A stretch of 64,000 nt of DNA, taken from the NCBI GenBank assembly GCA_025093555.1, contig JAIWNF010000004.1:1116001-1180000 (forward strand), read 5' to 3'. The translations under genes were made by a program, and so were the position numbers. The notes under the pieces were generated by a model, which worked only from the letters and a program-made list of their open reading frames with translations, was not told where the DNA came from and did no database searches. Origin of the DNA: Circinella umbellata (Eukaryota > Mucoromycota > Mucoromycetes > Mucorales > Lichtheimiaceae). Of the stretch, positions 36,383 to 48,899 are shown one piece after another; position 1 is the stretch's first letter; each line of letters opens with the position of its first letter.

Positions 36383-39300
36383 ATGGCATCAGAAGCAACT
36401 ACTCGGGATCTTCCACCCGAGATTCTGGAACAGCTTCATAATCTCGATTTGGAATTAGAAGAGGGCGACATTACGAAAAAGGGCTACGAAAAGAAGAAAG
36501 CACAGTTATTACAACCTTACATTATTCAAGATGTTGTTGAACCACCTCCACCGCCACCTCTAAAAGATGACTATCACTTTAATAACAATAATAATATGAA
36601 TCATAATGATAGGAATGGTGACAATGAACAAGAACATCCAAGGTCCTCTTCTTCTTCTGTAATAGATGAAGTAGAAGAAGAACGACGACGACGAGAAGAC
36701 GAAGCAGCATTAGCAGCAATGGAATTAGAGCCTGAACCATCAGCAGCAGATGTAACTGATTTTCTCGATTATTTACCTTCACCAACTCATTCACCTACAC
36801 GTCCTGAACCTGGTGCTGGATTCATGGAAGAAAATCATCAACGTATGCAACAGCAGCAACAACAAAATAATAATGGTCAAGCTCAAATGTCTGCAAGTCC
36901 AACACTTCATCATCAGCAGCAATTCCAACAAAGACCTTTACCACAACAACAGTTTCCACAACAGCAACCTGGTTACTACCCTGGAAATCAATACTATCCT
37001 GGAGGCGTACCGACACCACGACCTAATTGGCAACAGCCTCAACCGCAACAGCCACAATACGGTGGTATGCAACGTCCTCCTATGGGCTATCCACAACAAC
37101 AGCCAAGACCAGGTTACTATCCACAGCCACAACAACGTCCACCTTATAATCGTCCACCTGGCCCACCTGTTCCACCAGGAGCACCAGGAGGCTATGGTTC
37201 ACCACGTCCAATGTTTCAACCAAGACCTATCAACCAACAACCTATCGGTTCACCACGACCTATGTATAGACCTGTTCAAGGAATGCCTCCTAATCCAGCA
37301 GCACGACCGATGGCACCATATCCCGGTCGACCTATACAATCATCAACTATACCAGTACCTAATCCACAACAATCACGTCATGCGCGTACATCCTCATTAG
37401 AATCACGATCAGATGCAGCAAGCATAATGCAAGGGGGAGTAGCTCAAAGACCTAATTATGCTGGATTTAATGGATCTCAAGGTATAGACTTTGATGGTCG
37501 ACCTGTCAACAATGGTGGTGACGATTTTGGTAAGATTTATTAGATGGCTGGGAGTGGGGTTGAGGGGGAAGGGTAGATGGGGGGGGGCAAAGGAGCATGA
37601 TTCCGCACCAAAACAAAAAGATAGGGAAAAATGAGGGGGTTATTGACAAAAATTAATAATGAAATTTATCATTATTATTAAATTAATTGGCTTATATTAG
37701 ATACAGCATCTGTGAGTGGTAATAATAATTGGCGACCAAATAATAGTGGAAGAGCTCCATCCATTATGTCATCTACAAGTCATGCCCGAGCTTCTGGTAG
37801 TCATTTCGCCATGATGGAACTTGCTCGTGCCCCTATTATTCGTCGCACTTCATTAACGCAAGGCCGTAGCCGATATGGCAATAGTTATATGGCATCTAGT
37901 TTTAAAGCTGTCGAACCTGCACCTCAACCAAGACTGTTATTAGAAGATCCCACGGAGCAGATGTTATTAGCGGATATGGCTGGTCGTCAACAACTTCCTC
38001 TCCAACCTCGTAATATCCCATTCAGTGTCATCGACCATACAAATGAGCATGTTAACTTGGGACAAAAATTTAAAAATGTTGCCGAAATTTTACGTTATCG
38101 AGCCACCAAAAGTGGTAATGCCCGTAACAATGCATTCACTATTGTCGATGGTCGCGGTAAAGAATTATCTGCTATTACTTGGGAAAAACTCAATGCAAGA
38201 GCTGAAAAAGTTTCCCATATGATTCGTGAAAAATCAGGTTTACATCCAGGCGAAAGAGTAGCTCTTATGTATCGAAAATCAGAACAAGTGGAATTTATTG
38301 TTGCCTTGATGGGTGTGTTTTTGGCTGGAATGGTTGCAGTGCCCATTAATGCCGCTGAAGAATTATCTGAGCTTTCATTTATATTGAGTTTAACGAATGC
38401 TTATCTTGTATTGACGACGGATTTCAACCTGAAAGCATTCACAAGAGATATGCAAGCCAAGAATATTGAATTTCCTTCTAATATTGATTGGTGGAAGACA
38501 AATGATTTCGGCTCCTGGTATCCCAAAAAATCATCTAATTCGTATCCACCTATCAATGTATCGGAATTAGCTTATATTGAATATGCAAAAGCGACCAACG
38601 GTGAACTAAAGGGCGTCGCAGTGAATCATAGAACCGTCATGTCTGGATGTACAACTTTCCAGGGAGCCGTGACTGAGACCAAGTCTACATGGGTACAAGG
38701 TGAACATGGAGAAGAATTGGCATTAGAACCGGTTTATAAGGCAAGAGGAGGCCCTGACACTGTGGTAACATATTTAGAACAACGACAACAAATTGGTTTG
38801 GTGGTATCAGTGCTTTGGTCAATCTTTTCAGGATCTCACACAGTATTTGCAAGCTCAAGTATTGTGGATACGCCTGCTGTTTGGGTTTATGTTCTTTCTA
38901 AATTTAAAGGTAAATATATATGGAAATATATACCCATTTTTTCTTATATATATATATATATATCTATAATTATATATGAGCTGACATGCTAATATGATTA
39001 TGATTATGATTTATATTATCATTAGCAACTATGGCATTAGCAGATTATTCCTCGTTAAACTACATTACCAAATACTATCAATCTCATACAAAAGAAGTAT
39101 TGAATCAAAGTAAAAAAGTCACGCCTGATCTATCTTCGCTACGCTTTCTTATGGTAGACACCCTGGTGGTAAAACCTGATTTGGACAAGTATATTGCTGA
39201 TTCTTTATTGAAACCTTTGAGAAATAAGACACCTGAAGAAACTGTTTGTCCTCTCATATCTTTACCAGAACATGGTGGTATGATTATTGGATTCAGAGAC

Positions 39301-42300
39301 TTTTTAGGTCCAGCTCAATTGGAACAACAAGAGACATTTGATCAAACTACCGGTGAACCTTTGGTGACATCTGTATTGGCAACGGGTAGTGCAAGGGATA
39401 TTTTTGAATGTACATTAAATGCAGATGCATTGAAATTAAACAAAGTGGCTGTCATGGCAACAGGAGAACAAGCACGTAAAGAGGCAGGGTCACCAGAAGT
39501 GGTACATGTAGGATCGTTTGGATTTATCATTCCTGAAGGTAATTAAAAGAAAATATGTAATGGGATAAAAGATAAAGAAGGAAAAGTCTCATTGAATCGA
39601 ATATACACCTTTCTTTAGCTACGGTTGCCATTGTGGATCCAGAAACGGGTGTCCTTTGTACCCCTGACGCCGTCGGTGAAATTTGGGTGGACGCACCTTC
39701 TATTTCAGGTGGATTCTGGGGTATGCCAAAACATACAGAGGCTGTTTTTCATGCTAAACCCATTATTGTCCCAGCCGATACCTACCGTCCAGAAATCTAT
39801 GATCAAGAATTTTTACGCACAGGATTAGTTGGTGCTACTATCGGAGGTCGTGTTATTGTTTTAGGTCCTTATGAAGAACGTCTTCGCCAACAAAAATTAG
39901 GTGATACATTTGGTTTGGAAGAAATTTATTACTCGAGTCATATGTTGCAAACATTGAAAAAGCAAACACCAGTAGATCAATGGTAAGAACCAAGATATTA
40001 TATATATATGTTGTTTTATGTAGGAAAAAAAAATTAAAACATTGATAATATTCGACATTTCATTTTGTAAACTCACAAAAATCAACGAAACAAACAAAAT
40101 TTGTTATAGCACAATCTTCGAATTAGCAGTAAATGATCAACATGTTCCTATCGTTGCATGTGAAGTACCTAGCATGATCGCCAAGACTGAATTAGGTAAA
40201 ATTGCTAATAATATCATCGATACTATGCTCAATTTCCACGGACTTCGAATATATGGTGTCATTGTAATGAATCCCAATACCATGGCACGATGGGTCAAAC
40301 ATGGTCGGCGACATGTTCATCCTTTAATGGTCAAACGTGCATTCATGAACGGTGAAATGCCTATTCGCTATCTCAAAATGGACGTGGATCGAACCATATT
40401 CAACTTGGCCACGCATGAAGACCCTATCAATGGATTATGGCGATCCTTTGCTGCATATGACAAGGCTATTCGTACAGGACAAATCATGCCACGACCACAA
40501 CAACAGCATACTGGTATGGAAACAGTCAGTCAAGTCATTGACGAACGTACCGATTTTGATTTAAGTAAATTTACCAACATTGTTGATGTTCTTTTATGGC
40601 GTACCAAACTTACTGGAGAAGAAGTAGCCTATATTGCCGTTACTCAAGCAAGTAGCGGCAGTGTCATCAACACTAAGCCTTACACATGGCGCAAAATCAA
40701 TAGCAAGATTGCAGCTGTGGCCAACTATTTAATGAAAAAGGGTTGGAAGCGTGGCAGAAAAGCATTGATTTTAATCCCCTTTGGCGTTGAATGGATTCAA
40801 GCTATTTATGCATGTATGGTCCTAGGTGTGGTCCCTGTATTGTTCGAACCACCAGATCCAGAACAACAAAATTTACAACGACTCAAGGATGAAATTGATA
40901 ATCTTGTATTGACTGTACGTGAATTGGATATTACCTATATTTTAACCAATTCAGTCGCAGAAGATATTATGAAACATAAAAATACGGCAATGGTGATGAA
41001 ACAAGTTATGCAACAATATAAAGATAAGAGATACAGGTTACCGGACTTTACGAATTTAGGCAAAGCTTCCAAGACAAGCAAAGTGTTGGGTAAAGAAAGT
41101 GGATTTTATGTGAAACCAGAGTGGTTTTCGACCGGAGAAAAATATCCAGCTTTGATTTCGGTTCATACTGCCATGGATGGTACACATACATATACTACAT
41201 TAGGTCATGAAACGATTTTGACGCAATGTCGCACGCAAAAAATGACCTGTCAGTTAAAGTCACAACGAAGTATTGTTGGTTCTGGATTAGGTGCTTATGA
41301 TGGTTTGGGTCTATTGCATTTTGGTTTCTGCGGTGTTTATGTTGGTAAGCTTCCCTTTCTCTTCTTCTCTGGGGGAGACTGTTTTTTTATTCTTTGTTTC
41401 TAGTAAGATGTATTAATTTCGGTTTAAACTTAATTATTTCGCCATTTTTTTAAAAAAAGGCTCCCCAACAATCATGTTATCAGTAAGTGATTTCTACATC
41501 AATCCTTCAAGTTACTTTGAGTTATTACAACGATATAAAGGTATGTTACGAATAGAAAGACTCCAAGCAACGATACATGAATAGATAACTAAACATTTGT
41601 TTGATACCATATATCTTTATAGCCAAGGATGTATGTTCCTCGCATCCTTTGATTCAATATTATATGAATTATACAAAGAAGAGCACTCCTGTGGAACTTC
41701 GTTCATTCCTTCTATCTAGTGTACAAAACTTGATGCTTGTCACCGAAGGTCGACCTCGTCCTGGATTATGTAAGTATAATTTTACATCATGTAATTTTTT
41801 CTATCTAACATAAATATTAATGCTAATTATCTTTTTTTATCCAGATCAACATATGGCACAGACTTTTGGACCCAAACGACTTGAAAAAGAAGCCATAAAC
41901 ACTGTCTACAGCCACGTGGGTAACCCTATGATCACCACCCGTTCGTACATGCTAATTGAACCTATTTCATTACTTGTCGACTTTGCTTGGTTAAGACAAG
42001 GTATTATCCGCCCCTTACCTATTGAAGACGAAGCTTATGGTATTATTTTACATGATTCTGGTATTGTTCCAAGCAATACCATGGTAGCCATTGTCAATCC
42101 AGAAACCAACACTGTCTGTCCAAGTAATACCGTGGGTGAAATCTGGGTATCCTCGGATTGTAATATTAAGGGTATTTATGGTCAAACTGAGAACGAACGT
42201 CAAGCCAAATTTGAAGCAATAATCAACGGGGGCGATCCAAGAATTAAGTATATGCGAACAGGCGATTTGGGTTTCTTGTGGAACGTACAAAGACGTGTGG

Positions 42301-43155
42301 ATCGTGGTCAACCTGTCGTTGAAGAAGGGCAATGTCTATTTGTTTTGGGCGCTAAAGATGAAACTATTGAACGTAATGGATTGATTCATTTCCCTTATGA
42401 TGTTGAGTTGACGGTTGAACGTTGTCATCCAGGCATTGTACCTGGTGGATGGTAAGATACTATTCATAAAGATGAAAAGGGGGGAGCAAAGAGGGAGAGG
42501 CACAGAAAGAAAGGCAAAATAGTCATTATCGTATGATAAAGAAGTTTCTTTTAATAATCAATTATGGTCATCATTTTTATTTTTATTTTTATTCAGTATT
42601 ATTTTCCAAGCTGGAGAAGAAGTTGTTGTCGTTGTTGCAGTCAAATCAAATGATCAAGCCATTTCTGCCGTTCCACTTGTTGTTAATGCGATATTGGAAA
42701 GTCATTCTTTCTTGATTGATACAATTGCTGTAATTCATAGTAATCAACTCCCAAGAACTCGATTTGGTGAAAAGCAACGTAAAAAAGCGATGACATCATT
42801 CTTGGAAAAGAAATTACCTGTGTTGTATGTGAGTCGTATCACCAATCAACACGAGCCTTTGAGTTTACCTCAATGGACTCAATCACAACTTGACGATACT
42901 GGCTCTGTTGTTTCTATGCCTACTGGGCCTGTTCCACCTCTTCCTCAACAACAGTATCCACAATCACAAACACCTTATTCAGCAAGTGGACGATCAATTG
43001 CTGAAAATACTGATATTGGACGTAGTGATAGCATTCAAAGTAGTCAACGAGATCTTGAAAGACGTGATACTGGAAGTTCAAAACAATCGGGTACCCGTAT
43101 TTCATCTGTTCCTGCATCTCCTGCAGTAACAGAACCACCTCAATCATTCCATTAA
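36383..43155 (+). CDS. DIP2/Cmr2-like protein: DMAP1-binding domain plus two AMP-binding domains
   Basis: Nine exons (36383-37529, 37701-38909, 39026-39538, 39619-39982, 40110-41344, 41460-41540, 41623-41769, 41845-42451, 42597-43155) join in frame to 1953 residues. Residues 1-50 (LPPEILEQLHNLDLELEEGD, then ITKKGYEKKKAQLL) form a DMAP1-binding domain. About 55-480 is Gln/Pro/Asn-rich and disordered. Two adenylate-forming modules follow, about 499-1080 and 1235-1880 (ALMYRKSEQVEFIVALMGVF; ALILIPFGVEWIQAIYACMV). The tail is Ser/Pro-rich. This is the DIP2 family layout (animal DIP2, yeast Cmr2, fission yeast Mug62), linked in other organisms to diacylglycerol levels. The P-loop-like A3 motif is degenerate in both modules, so ordinary acyl-CoA synthesis is doubtful. 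Confidence 0.9.
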
Positions 43156-43824
43156 GTTGCTTTTCTTTTTGTGTTTATTATTATATTTTTCCTATTCCTT
43201 TTCATAATTATTAGTATTAGTTATTATTCTTATTATCCTATTTTCCAGTTATTCATTATTGCCACACACATACATACTCTCTCTTTATCTTACACACAAA
43301 TTGCCTACTGTCCCTTTATTTATTATTAATATTATTGTTCTTCCAAAAACCACAAAACTTAGTCTTACTTGGATATACCCCCGCACTGTCCCTTCACTTC
43401 TTTTAATTATGTTCAAAAATCAAATATAGTACATCCTTATTATTTTTCCTTCTAATTTCTTCTGCCTCTTTTGCTCACCTACTCCATCCCATTTCTTTTT
43501 CTCCAACCTTGTTCTTCTTTCTAAAAATAGGCGATACTTTTTATTTTATTTTCAGTTGAATGGATCTAGAATCTTTTCCCAACCAAAAAAAAAAGAAAGA
43601 CCATTTTTTCTTTATTTGTTGTCATCCCCTCTTTCCTTTCCCCTTCCTTTTTTCTTTATTTTTTTGTACAGTATAAGTTATTCGATGTTTTATTTATATG
43701 TTGCGTCACACAATAAAGAAATAATTCATATCACTCTTTTTTTTCTTTCAAAATAAATAAGCGTGTTTCACTCGAGATCGTATAAAGTTTGGGTAGTTCA
43801 GTGACTACAACAAGTAGTTCAAAA
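43156..43824. other. 3' flank of the DIP2-like gene
   Basis: Pyrimidine-rich AT sequence with several AATAAA-like sites (for example near 43711). No gene is seen. Confidence 0.45.
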
Positions 43825-44640
43825 AGTCATCGTTGCAATAACAAATACACTGTAGTTGGAATTCTAGCGGTACGAACAGTCTAATTGGTTCAGGAAGTTG
43901 ATATTCATCATCTAATCGTCCTACCCAAGTAATTTTGACGTCACTTACCATTAATCTCGTAACGCTAGTTTTCATATCCTAGATTATCATAGGTATCTCA
44001 TAAATGTAGCAACTTTGAAAAATAGAAAGTTAATTATTTTACCGTTTGCTCTGAAGCAATCCTCAAGAAGAGGCTACATCAGCCAGACTTTTGATCTCAA
44101 CATGCTTTACAACAGCACAGTTGTTCATATTTACATTGTCTCTAATTATAGAAAGTTTTTCAACAACAGCCTCTCGCTTTTGTAAAAATGATCTAGACGG
44201 TGATACTGTAGTTAGTATAGCAGGATATAATTTTGAGTTAAATAGAGCTAACTTCTCAATTTTGGAAAGCTGTGCCAGTGTATGAAATAAACAACCCATG
44301 ATAATTGTATGAAGATACTATGTGCAGAGGGGTTAATTGGTTGTCGTATTATATCCCTCACATGCTGCAACGCTCCTAGATACTCGGCTTGTATAGACAT
44401 GGGCATTAGAATGAAAAAGAGATAAGAACAAAAATAACAGTAAGGTCCCCGTCATTATTATACGGTTATCATTGCTGTTTTTGGATTCAGTTGCAATGTA
44501 TGTGGTGTTAAAGCATCTTTAATCATAAGGGGTCGAATTGGGTTCACTGAACAAAACCTTGGAATCTTCGAGTTCTTTTTTGATTCGAGAGTACCCTCTG
44601 TCTTCTTTATCGTTGTCTTATTAGTCATAATGATGTTTGT
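43825..44640 (-). pseudogene. Possible F-box/LRR gene remnant
   Basis: Minus-strand frames have LRR-like composition but do not connect without frame changes. One reads LSKIEKLALFNSKLYPAIL and VVKHVEIKSLADV (44299-44063). Another, reaching about 43830, reads VTRLMVSDVKITWVGRL and ends after LNYLL. A third, about 44395-44300, reads AEYLGALQHVRDII. Similar pieces occur in the clearer remnant at 13963-15762. No F-box start is found. Assignment rests on composition and neighbours, so it is weak. Confidence 0.3.
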
Positions 44641-45780
44641 CATAATGATGTGCTTTGAGTATCCGACATCTGAGCAGTGTGTGCGACCGTGCCGTAAATA
44701 TCATCAGAACAGATGTGAGTGGTGTATTTTTGATTACCAAGATTGACTTAATTGTTACAAAGAAAAAAAATAACTAATTGTATAGTGGGGACGAGTACCT
44801 TGTAAATGCTTCAGGGTTATTGGTAATTTTATGATCATTTCCGAACTCTCGGGGCAGGAAGATTTTGAAGGTCATAAAGATTTATTGACGCTTGTCAATG
44901 ACTGTATTATGTCAAACACTGTCAAGTATCTGTCAAATGACGCGTGGAACATTGTCCCGTTTACCCATTAATAAAAATATGTTTCGCTTGAGGAGAACTA
45001 CATCTATGTCAATGGTTGGTTTCAGTTTCCGTGATATTTTTTTATTGGTTGATGTGTTGTTCGGCAATGTGATAATTGATGAAAATAAACACAGACAAGA
45101 TAAAATTCTTTGAGACTTATGTTATATATAAAATCTTGAAATAAAGTACCTTTTTACAATGACCTTTGAAAGGATTCATATAATCTTTCTATTCTATAAG
45201 GTATATGTTTCTTGTTAATTATTTTAGATAGATAATTGATACTAGAGTTGGGTACGTGGGATTAGCCAATTAATATTAAGAAAGTGGCTACAGATGCAGG
45301 ACCCAGGTATCTTGGGGTTATCCATAACACACTCTTTATTCTTTGCTTTACGTTCACGAGGTACAAGATATCGTAATGGGATTGTACTCAGTTTTCTTTT
45401 TAGAATAGAGGTCGGTTCACTTCTTTATTTTAGATATTGTCTCTTGTTTATTCTAAGCTAAAGAAGCCATATTCTCATAATACAATAGACAGGACGAAAG
45501 AAACAAGCCTCACCATTTTTTTTCTCATCAAAAAAAAGAAGAAAAAAGAAAAACAGACATAAAATGTACCTTTTGGTGTCGGGTTCGATACAAACGAAAA
45601 ACACTCATTACTACTAAAGTAGTCTATATTATCCAGTCTGGAAATCTCACGTTTGATATTCTAATGATAGACTCGGAATTATGAAAAAACGGTTACACTG
45701 GGACCGAAGATGTATAATTCTACTCACAGTTTCATTGCTTTCCTATTGGCCCACTGTTAGTAAGATTTACTCAATATGTG
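44641..45780. other. Intergenic, no gene seen
   Basis: The frame at 44892-45113 has no motif. The last part contains the upstream region of the aldolase-family gene, including an inverted CCAAT (ATTGG) at about 45747. Confidence 0.4.
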
Positions 45781-45801
45781 TAGTTTATGCATTCTTTTCT
45801 A

Positions 45802-45808
45802 TATAAAA
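45802..45808 (+). promoter_or_regulatory. TATA box of the aldolase-family gene
   Basis: TATAAAA lies 88 bp before the ATG at 45890, followed by a CT-rich leader (about 45822-45855). Position and match are good for an RNA polymerase II core promoter. Confidence 0.6.
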
Positions 45809-45889
45809 GAGGGCAAAGCATCTTTTCTATTCTTTTTCTTCTTTTGATCTCTTTACATAACAAAGACGAAACCAAAAAACCAAAGCATA

Positions 45890-46795
45890 ATGTCACTCCA
45901 GCGATTTATTCCATACTCTGTTGCCATGGTGACTCCATTTACCAAGGCCGGTAATCTCGATGTAGCCAATGTTCCCGCCGTAGTAAAATATTATTTGGAC
46001 CAAAACATTCCGGGTTTACTTGTCAGTGGCACCACAGGTGAACAGCATTGTATGACGATTGCAGAACGAAAAGAGCTGTATAGACTGGTAGCAGAAACAA
46101 CAGCTGGTACTGGCTGTCAACTTTATGCAGGTGTTGCAGCATTCAAGACTGAGGATGCCAAAGAATTAGCAGTAGCGGCCAAAGAAGTCGGATTTAACGG
46201 AATCATGCTTGGTTTCCCCCCTTATCGCATCATATCCCAATATGAAGCTGAAGTTTATGTCAAGGAAGTAGCTTCTACGGTCAACGAATTACCTATTTTT
46301 CTTTACAATAATCCTCGTCGAAATGGATTCAACGTGGAACCGGAAACATTTGCTCGTATTGCAAACACTGTAAAAAATGTCTATGGCCAAAAAGAAACTG
46401 GTGCTGTTGAAAATGTAAACAAAATGAAGTCATTATTATTAAATCAAGTACAACAGCAAGAACTTGAGGGTTATAGTTTCTTTTCCGGAACCGACTCAAA
46501 ATTTATTGATGCCTATGTTAAGCATGGTTATACTGGTATCACTTCTATTGCGGGTAATGTTTACCCCAATGAAATCAAGGCCATTGTAGATAATTTACAG
46601 AAGAATCAAGTCGAGGAAGCTGAAAGTATTATGGCATCCATTTCCGTTGGTGTTGAACTTTTGGAACAAGCTGGAATGATTCAGGCGATCAAGTATTTAT
46701 TACGTAAAAAATTGGTCCCTATTGGTTATTCTCCTCCGCCTGTTTTAGACCTCAGCGATGAAATAAAGCAAGCATTAGATAAAATCTTTTTGTAA
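45890..46795 (+). CDS. DHDPS/NAL-family pyruvate-dependent aldolase
   Basis: A class I aldolase of the dihydrodipicolinate synthase / N-acetylneuraminate lyase superfamily, intronless, 301 residues, normal length. The GTTGE motif is at residues 47-51. Tyr139 lies in FLYNNPRRNG and the Schiff-base Lys168 in GQKETG, with the usual about 29-residue spacing. The Tyr motif differs from the usual YNxPxRTG by Asn in place of Thr. Fungi make lysine by the aminoadipate route, so lysine synthesis is unlikely. A 4-hydroxy-2-oxoglutarate, sialic-acid or sugar-acid aldolase role is more plausible. The substrate cannot be set from sequence. The tail faces the GNAT gene, whose stop lies about 90 bp away. 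Confidence 0.88.
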   Translation: MSLQRFIPYSVAMVTPFTKAGNLDVANVPAVVKYYLDQNIPGLLVSGTTGEQHCMTIAERKELYRLVAETTAGTGCQLYAGVAAFKTEDAKELAVAAKEVGFNGIMLGFPPYRIISQYEAEVYVKEVASTVNELPIFLYNNPRRNGFNVEPETFARIANTVKNVYGQKETGAVENVNKMKSLLLNQVQQQELEGYSFFSGTDSKFIDAYVKHGYTGITSIAGNVYPNEIKAIVDNLQKNQVEEAESIMASISVGVELLEQAGMIQAIKYLLRKKLVPIGYSPPPVLDLSDEIKQALDKIFL

Positions 46796-46857
46796 TTTGA
46801 TTTGATACAATAATTAAAAAGTGTTTTTTATTATGTATTTTTACTATAAGTATATAC

Positions 46858-46863
46858 AATAAA
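46858..46863 (+). terminator. Polyadenylation signal AATAAA of the aldolase-family gene
   Basis: AATAAA lies about 60 bp after the stop codon, within the 92-bp gap between two convergent genes. Confidence 0.5.
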
Positions 46864-46887
46864 ATTGCAAAGTTTTTTTTTTTTTTT

Positions 46888-47421
46888 TTACAAAACCTTG
46901 ACCATGATTTCATCAGTATCTAGTTTATTACCGATTTTAAAAGTATGTGAACCAACTTTACGGAAGCCATGCTTTTCATAGAATTTGATAGCATTTGGAT
47001 TGAATTCCCAAACACCAAGCCAAAGGGTCTTTTTACCGAGCTCAGTTGCCTTGGCAATACACTTTTCAAGCAGCTTCTTGCCTACACCTTTACCCGCACA
47101 GTTTTTGTCAACATAAATACGTTGTAATTCAATAGTTTCTTCTGGTGTACTGCCAATAAAGTCATATACCTTTTGAGATATTCTCAACTGACAAAAGGCT
47201 ATAGGTTTATTAGCTTCTTGAGTATCAAATGCCATGAAAGTAAACATGTTTGCGTCAGTTAATTCCTTCGTTTGGATCTCGGTAGAATAGGATGAATCTA
47301 AAAAGGATTGAAGATCATCAGGTGGATTATCATCACTAAAAGTATCCGAAAAGAGTCTTGCACCAAGTTCTGCGAGAGACTTGGCATATGTAACATCAAG
47401 TTGCAAAATTTTGACGTTCAT
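46888..47421 (-). CDS. GNAT N-acetyltransferase, PaiA-like
   Basis: Transfers acetyl from acetyl-CoA to an amine. Intronless, 177 residues from the ATG at 47421. An in-frame ATG at 47484 would add 21 hydrophobic residues with no family counterpart, so I prefer the inner start. The acetyl-CoA motif A is clear (IELQRIYVDKNCAGKGVGKK, Gln/Arg-x-x-Gly-x-Gly type). A motif B follows, LGVWEFNPNAIKFYEKHGF, and the tail HTFKIGNKLDTDEIMVK closely resembles bacterial PaiA/diamine acetyltransferases. The substrate may be a polyamine. Lack of introns and a bacterial-looking sequence raise the possibility of horizontal transfer. Confidence 0.85.
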   Translation of the reverse strand: MNVKILQLDVTYAKSLAELGARLFSDTFSDDNPPDDLQSFLDSSYSTEIQTKELTDANMFTFMAFDTQEANKPIAFCQLRISQKVYDFIGSTPEETIELQRIYVDKNCAGKGVGKKLLEKCIAKATELGKKTLWLGVWEFNPNAIKFYEKHGFRKVGSHTFKIGNKLDTDEIMVKVL

Positions 47422-47586
47422 AGTTTTATAAAGTAATAATGGTGAAAGACAGGAGAAAAAGGGGTAAAGATGTACCGACAACATTTTATATCATTCAAAT
47501 TCGGAGTTTATGTTTTAAAACTTCATAAAAAAGAGGAACATTATTTTATAAAGAAAGAGATTCTATCATATGCAAAATTTACACAG

Positions 47587-48865
47587 TTATTGTTTTATGA
47601 TACTAACAGTTAGTTCACTTCCAGAATGTCCACCATCCAATTCTGTAGTATCTACGCTAGTTAACCCTTCTAACTTTTGATATACAAATTGTAATAAGCT
47701 TTGCTCATCTGTATCTGGTTTTACTTGAATTTCCAATGTGCCTACGCATTTTCCATAGGTATTTTGCCAAAAATGGACACGGTCAATGGCTATCACATTT
47801 GGATTTTGTCGGATCTGATAATAAGTATACATAGAGTTGTGGTAATAAAAGTTTAGTTTTCCAGTTGATATTTTTCCTTGCCTCCCTTAAAATAGCAATA
47901 AATGCGCAGTGAGTTTTTGTTACCTCTAAAAGTCGGCTTTCAATCCCTGAACGAACACCATCGGGTGTCGTTTGTAATAGCAATTTGGCAAGTGCTGCAG
48001 CTGTTGGTCCACCCAAATAGAACATTACTGCAGATTCACCAAATGCAGTAAGTTTATCCATGAATGGAGAAGCCATACCAAACATATATAAAAACACGAC
48101 AGCCAATCCGCACGAAACAATAGAGAATGAGTATATATTGGATAACACGATTTTAACTGCATTTCCTCGTGCCCTGTTGAGAACATTGTATGAATATCCA
48201 TGTACAGTAGGTGGAGAACGTCGTAAATCTATAAAAATATATGCACCGTACAATATGTTAATCAAATCAGAATTTCACTTTTCAAACTTACTTTCCACCC
48301 CTCCTTTTCCTATAAACCCATTATCATCATACTTACAACGAACAAAATTTTCATGATTTCTCAAACTAACGCTGGATAAAACCGTTGCAGTCATTGCAAT
48401 ACACATAATTATAAACCCACCAAAACCTAAATGTGCTTCATGATGATGGTCTTCTGTAGAAGCATTGCTTTTTTCCATCAATAAATGTTCAAGTGATTCT
48501 TTTGTTGTATACATGGTTACAAATAATAAATAAACAGTGGTTGCCATGGCAAATACAATTTCATATCGGCGTGCGCTGCGTTATACGGATTCATTAAAGG
48601 TCAGAATTATCTTTCTTTTTTTTTTTTTTTTTTTGTTTCTTTTACGTAAAAAGAAAAAGCTACTCACGCAAAAGGGCGCTTTGTATTGATTGCCAAAAAG
48701 GCAGGATTGGTTCGAACAATATCAGAGATAAATATGTTAAGAACACCCAAAGCATCAAAAATAACAAGATATGAAAATCCAATTATACCTAAAGTTTACA
48801 TAAGAGAAAGTATAATTGAGGTTACTTTATGGACAGCATACCACAGCAGTAAACTATGAACGGAT

Positions 48866-48899
<34 letters not shown>

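Noticed and set aside
44892..45113. 73-residue frame
   Set aside because: No motif; antisense to the weak F-box-like remnant area.
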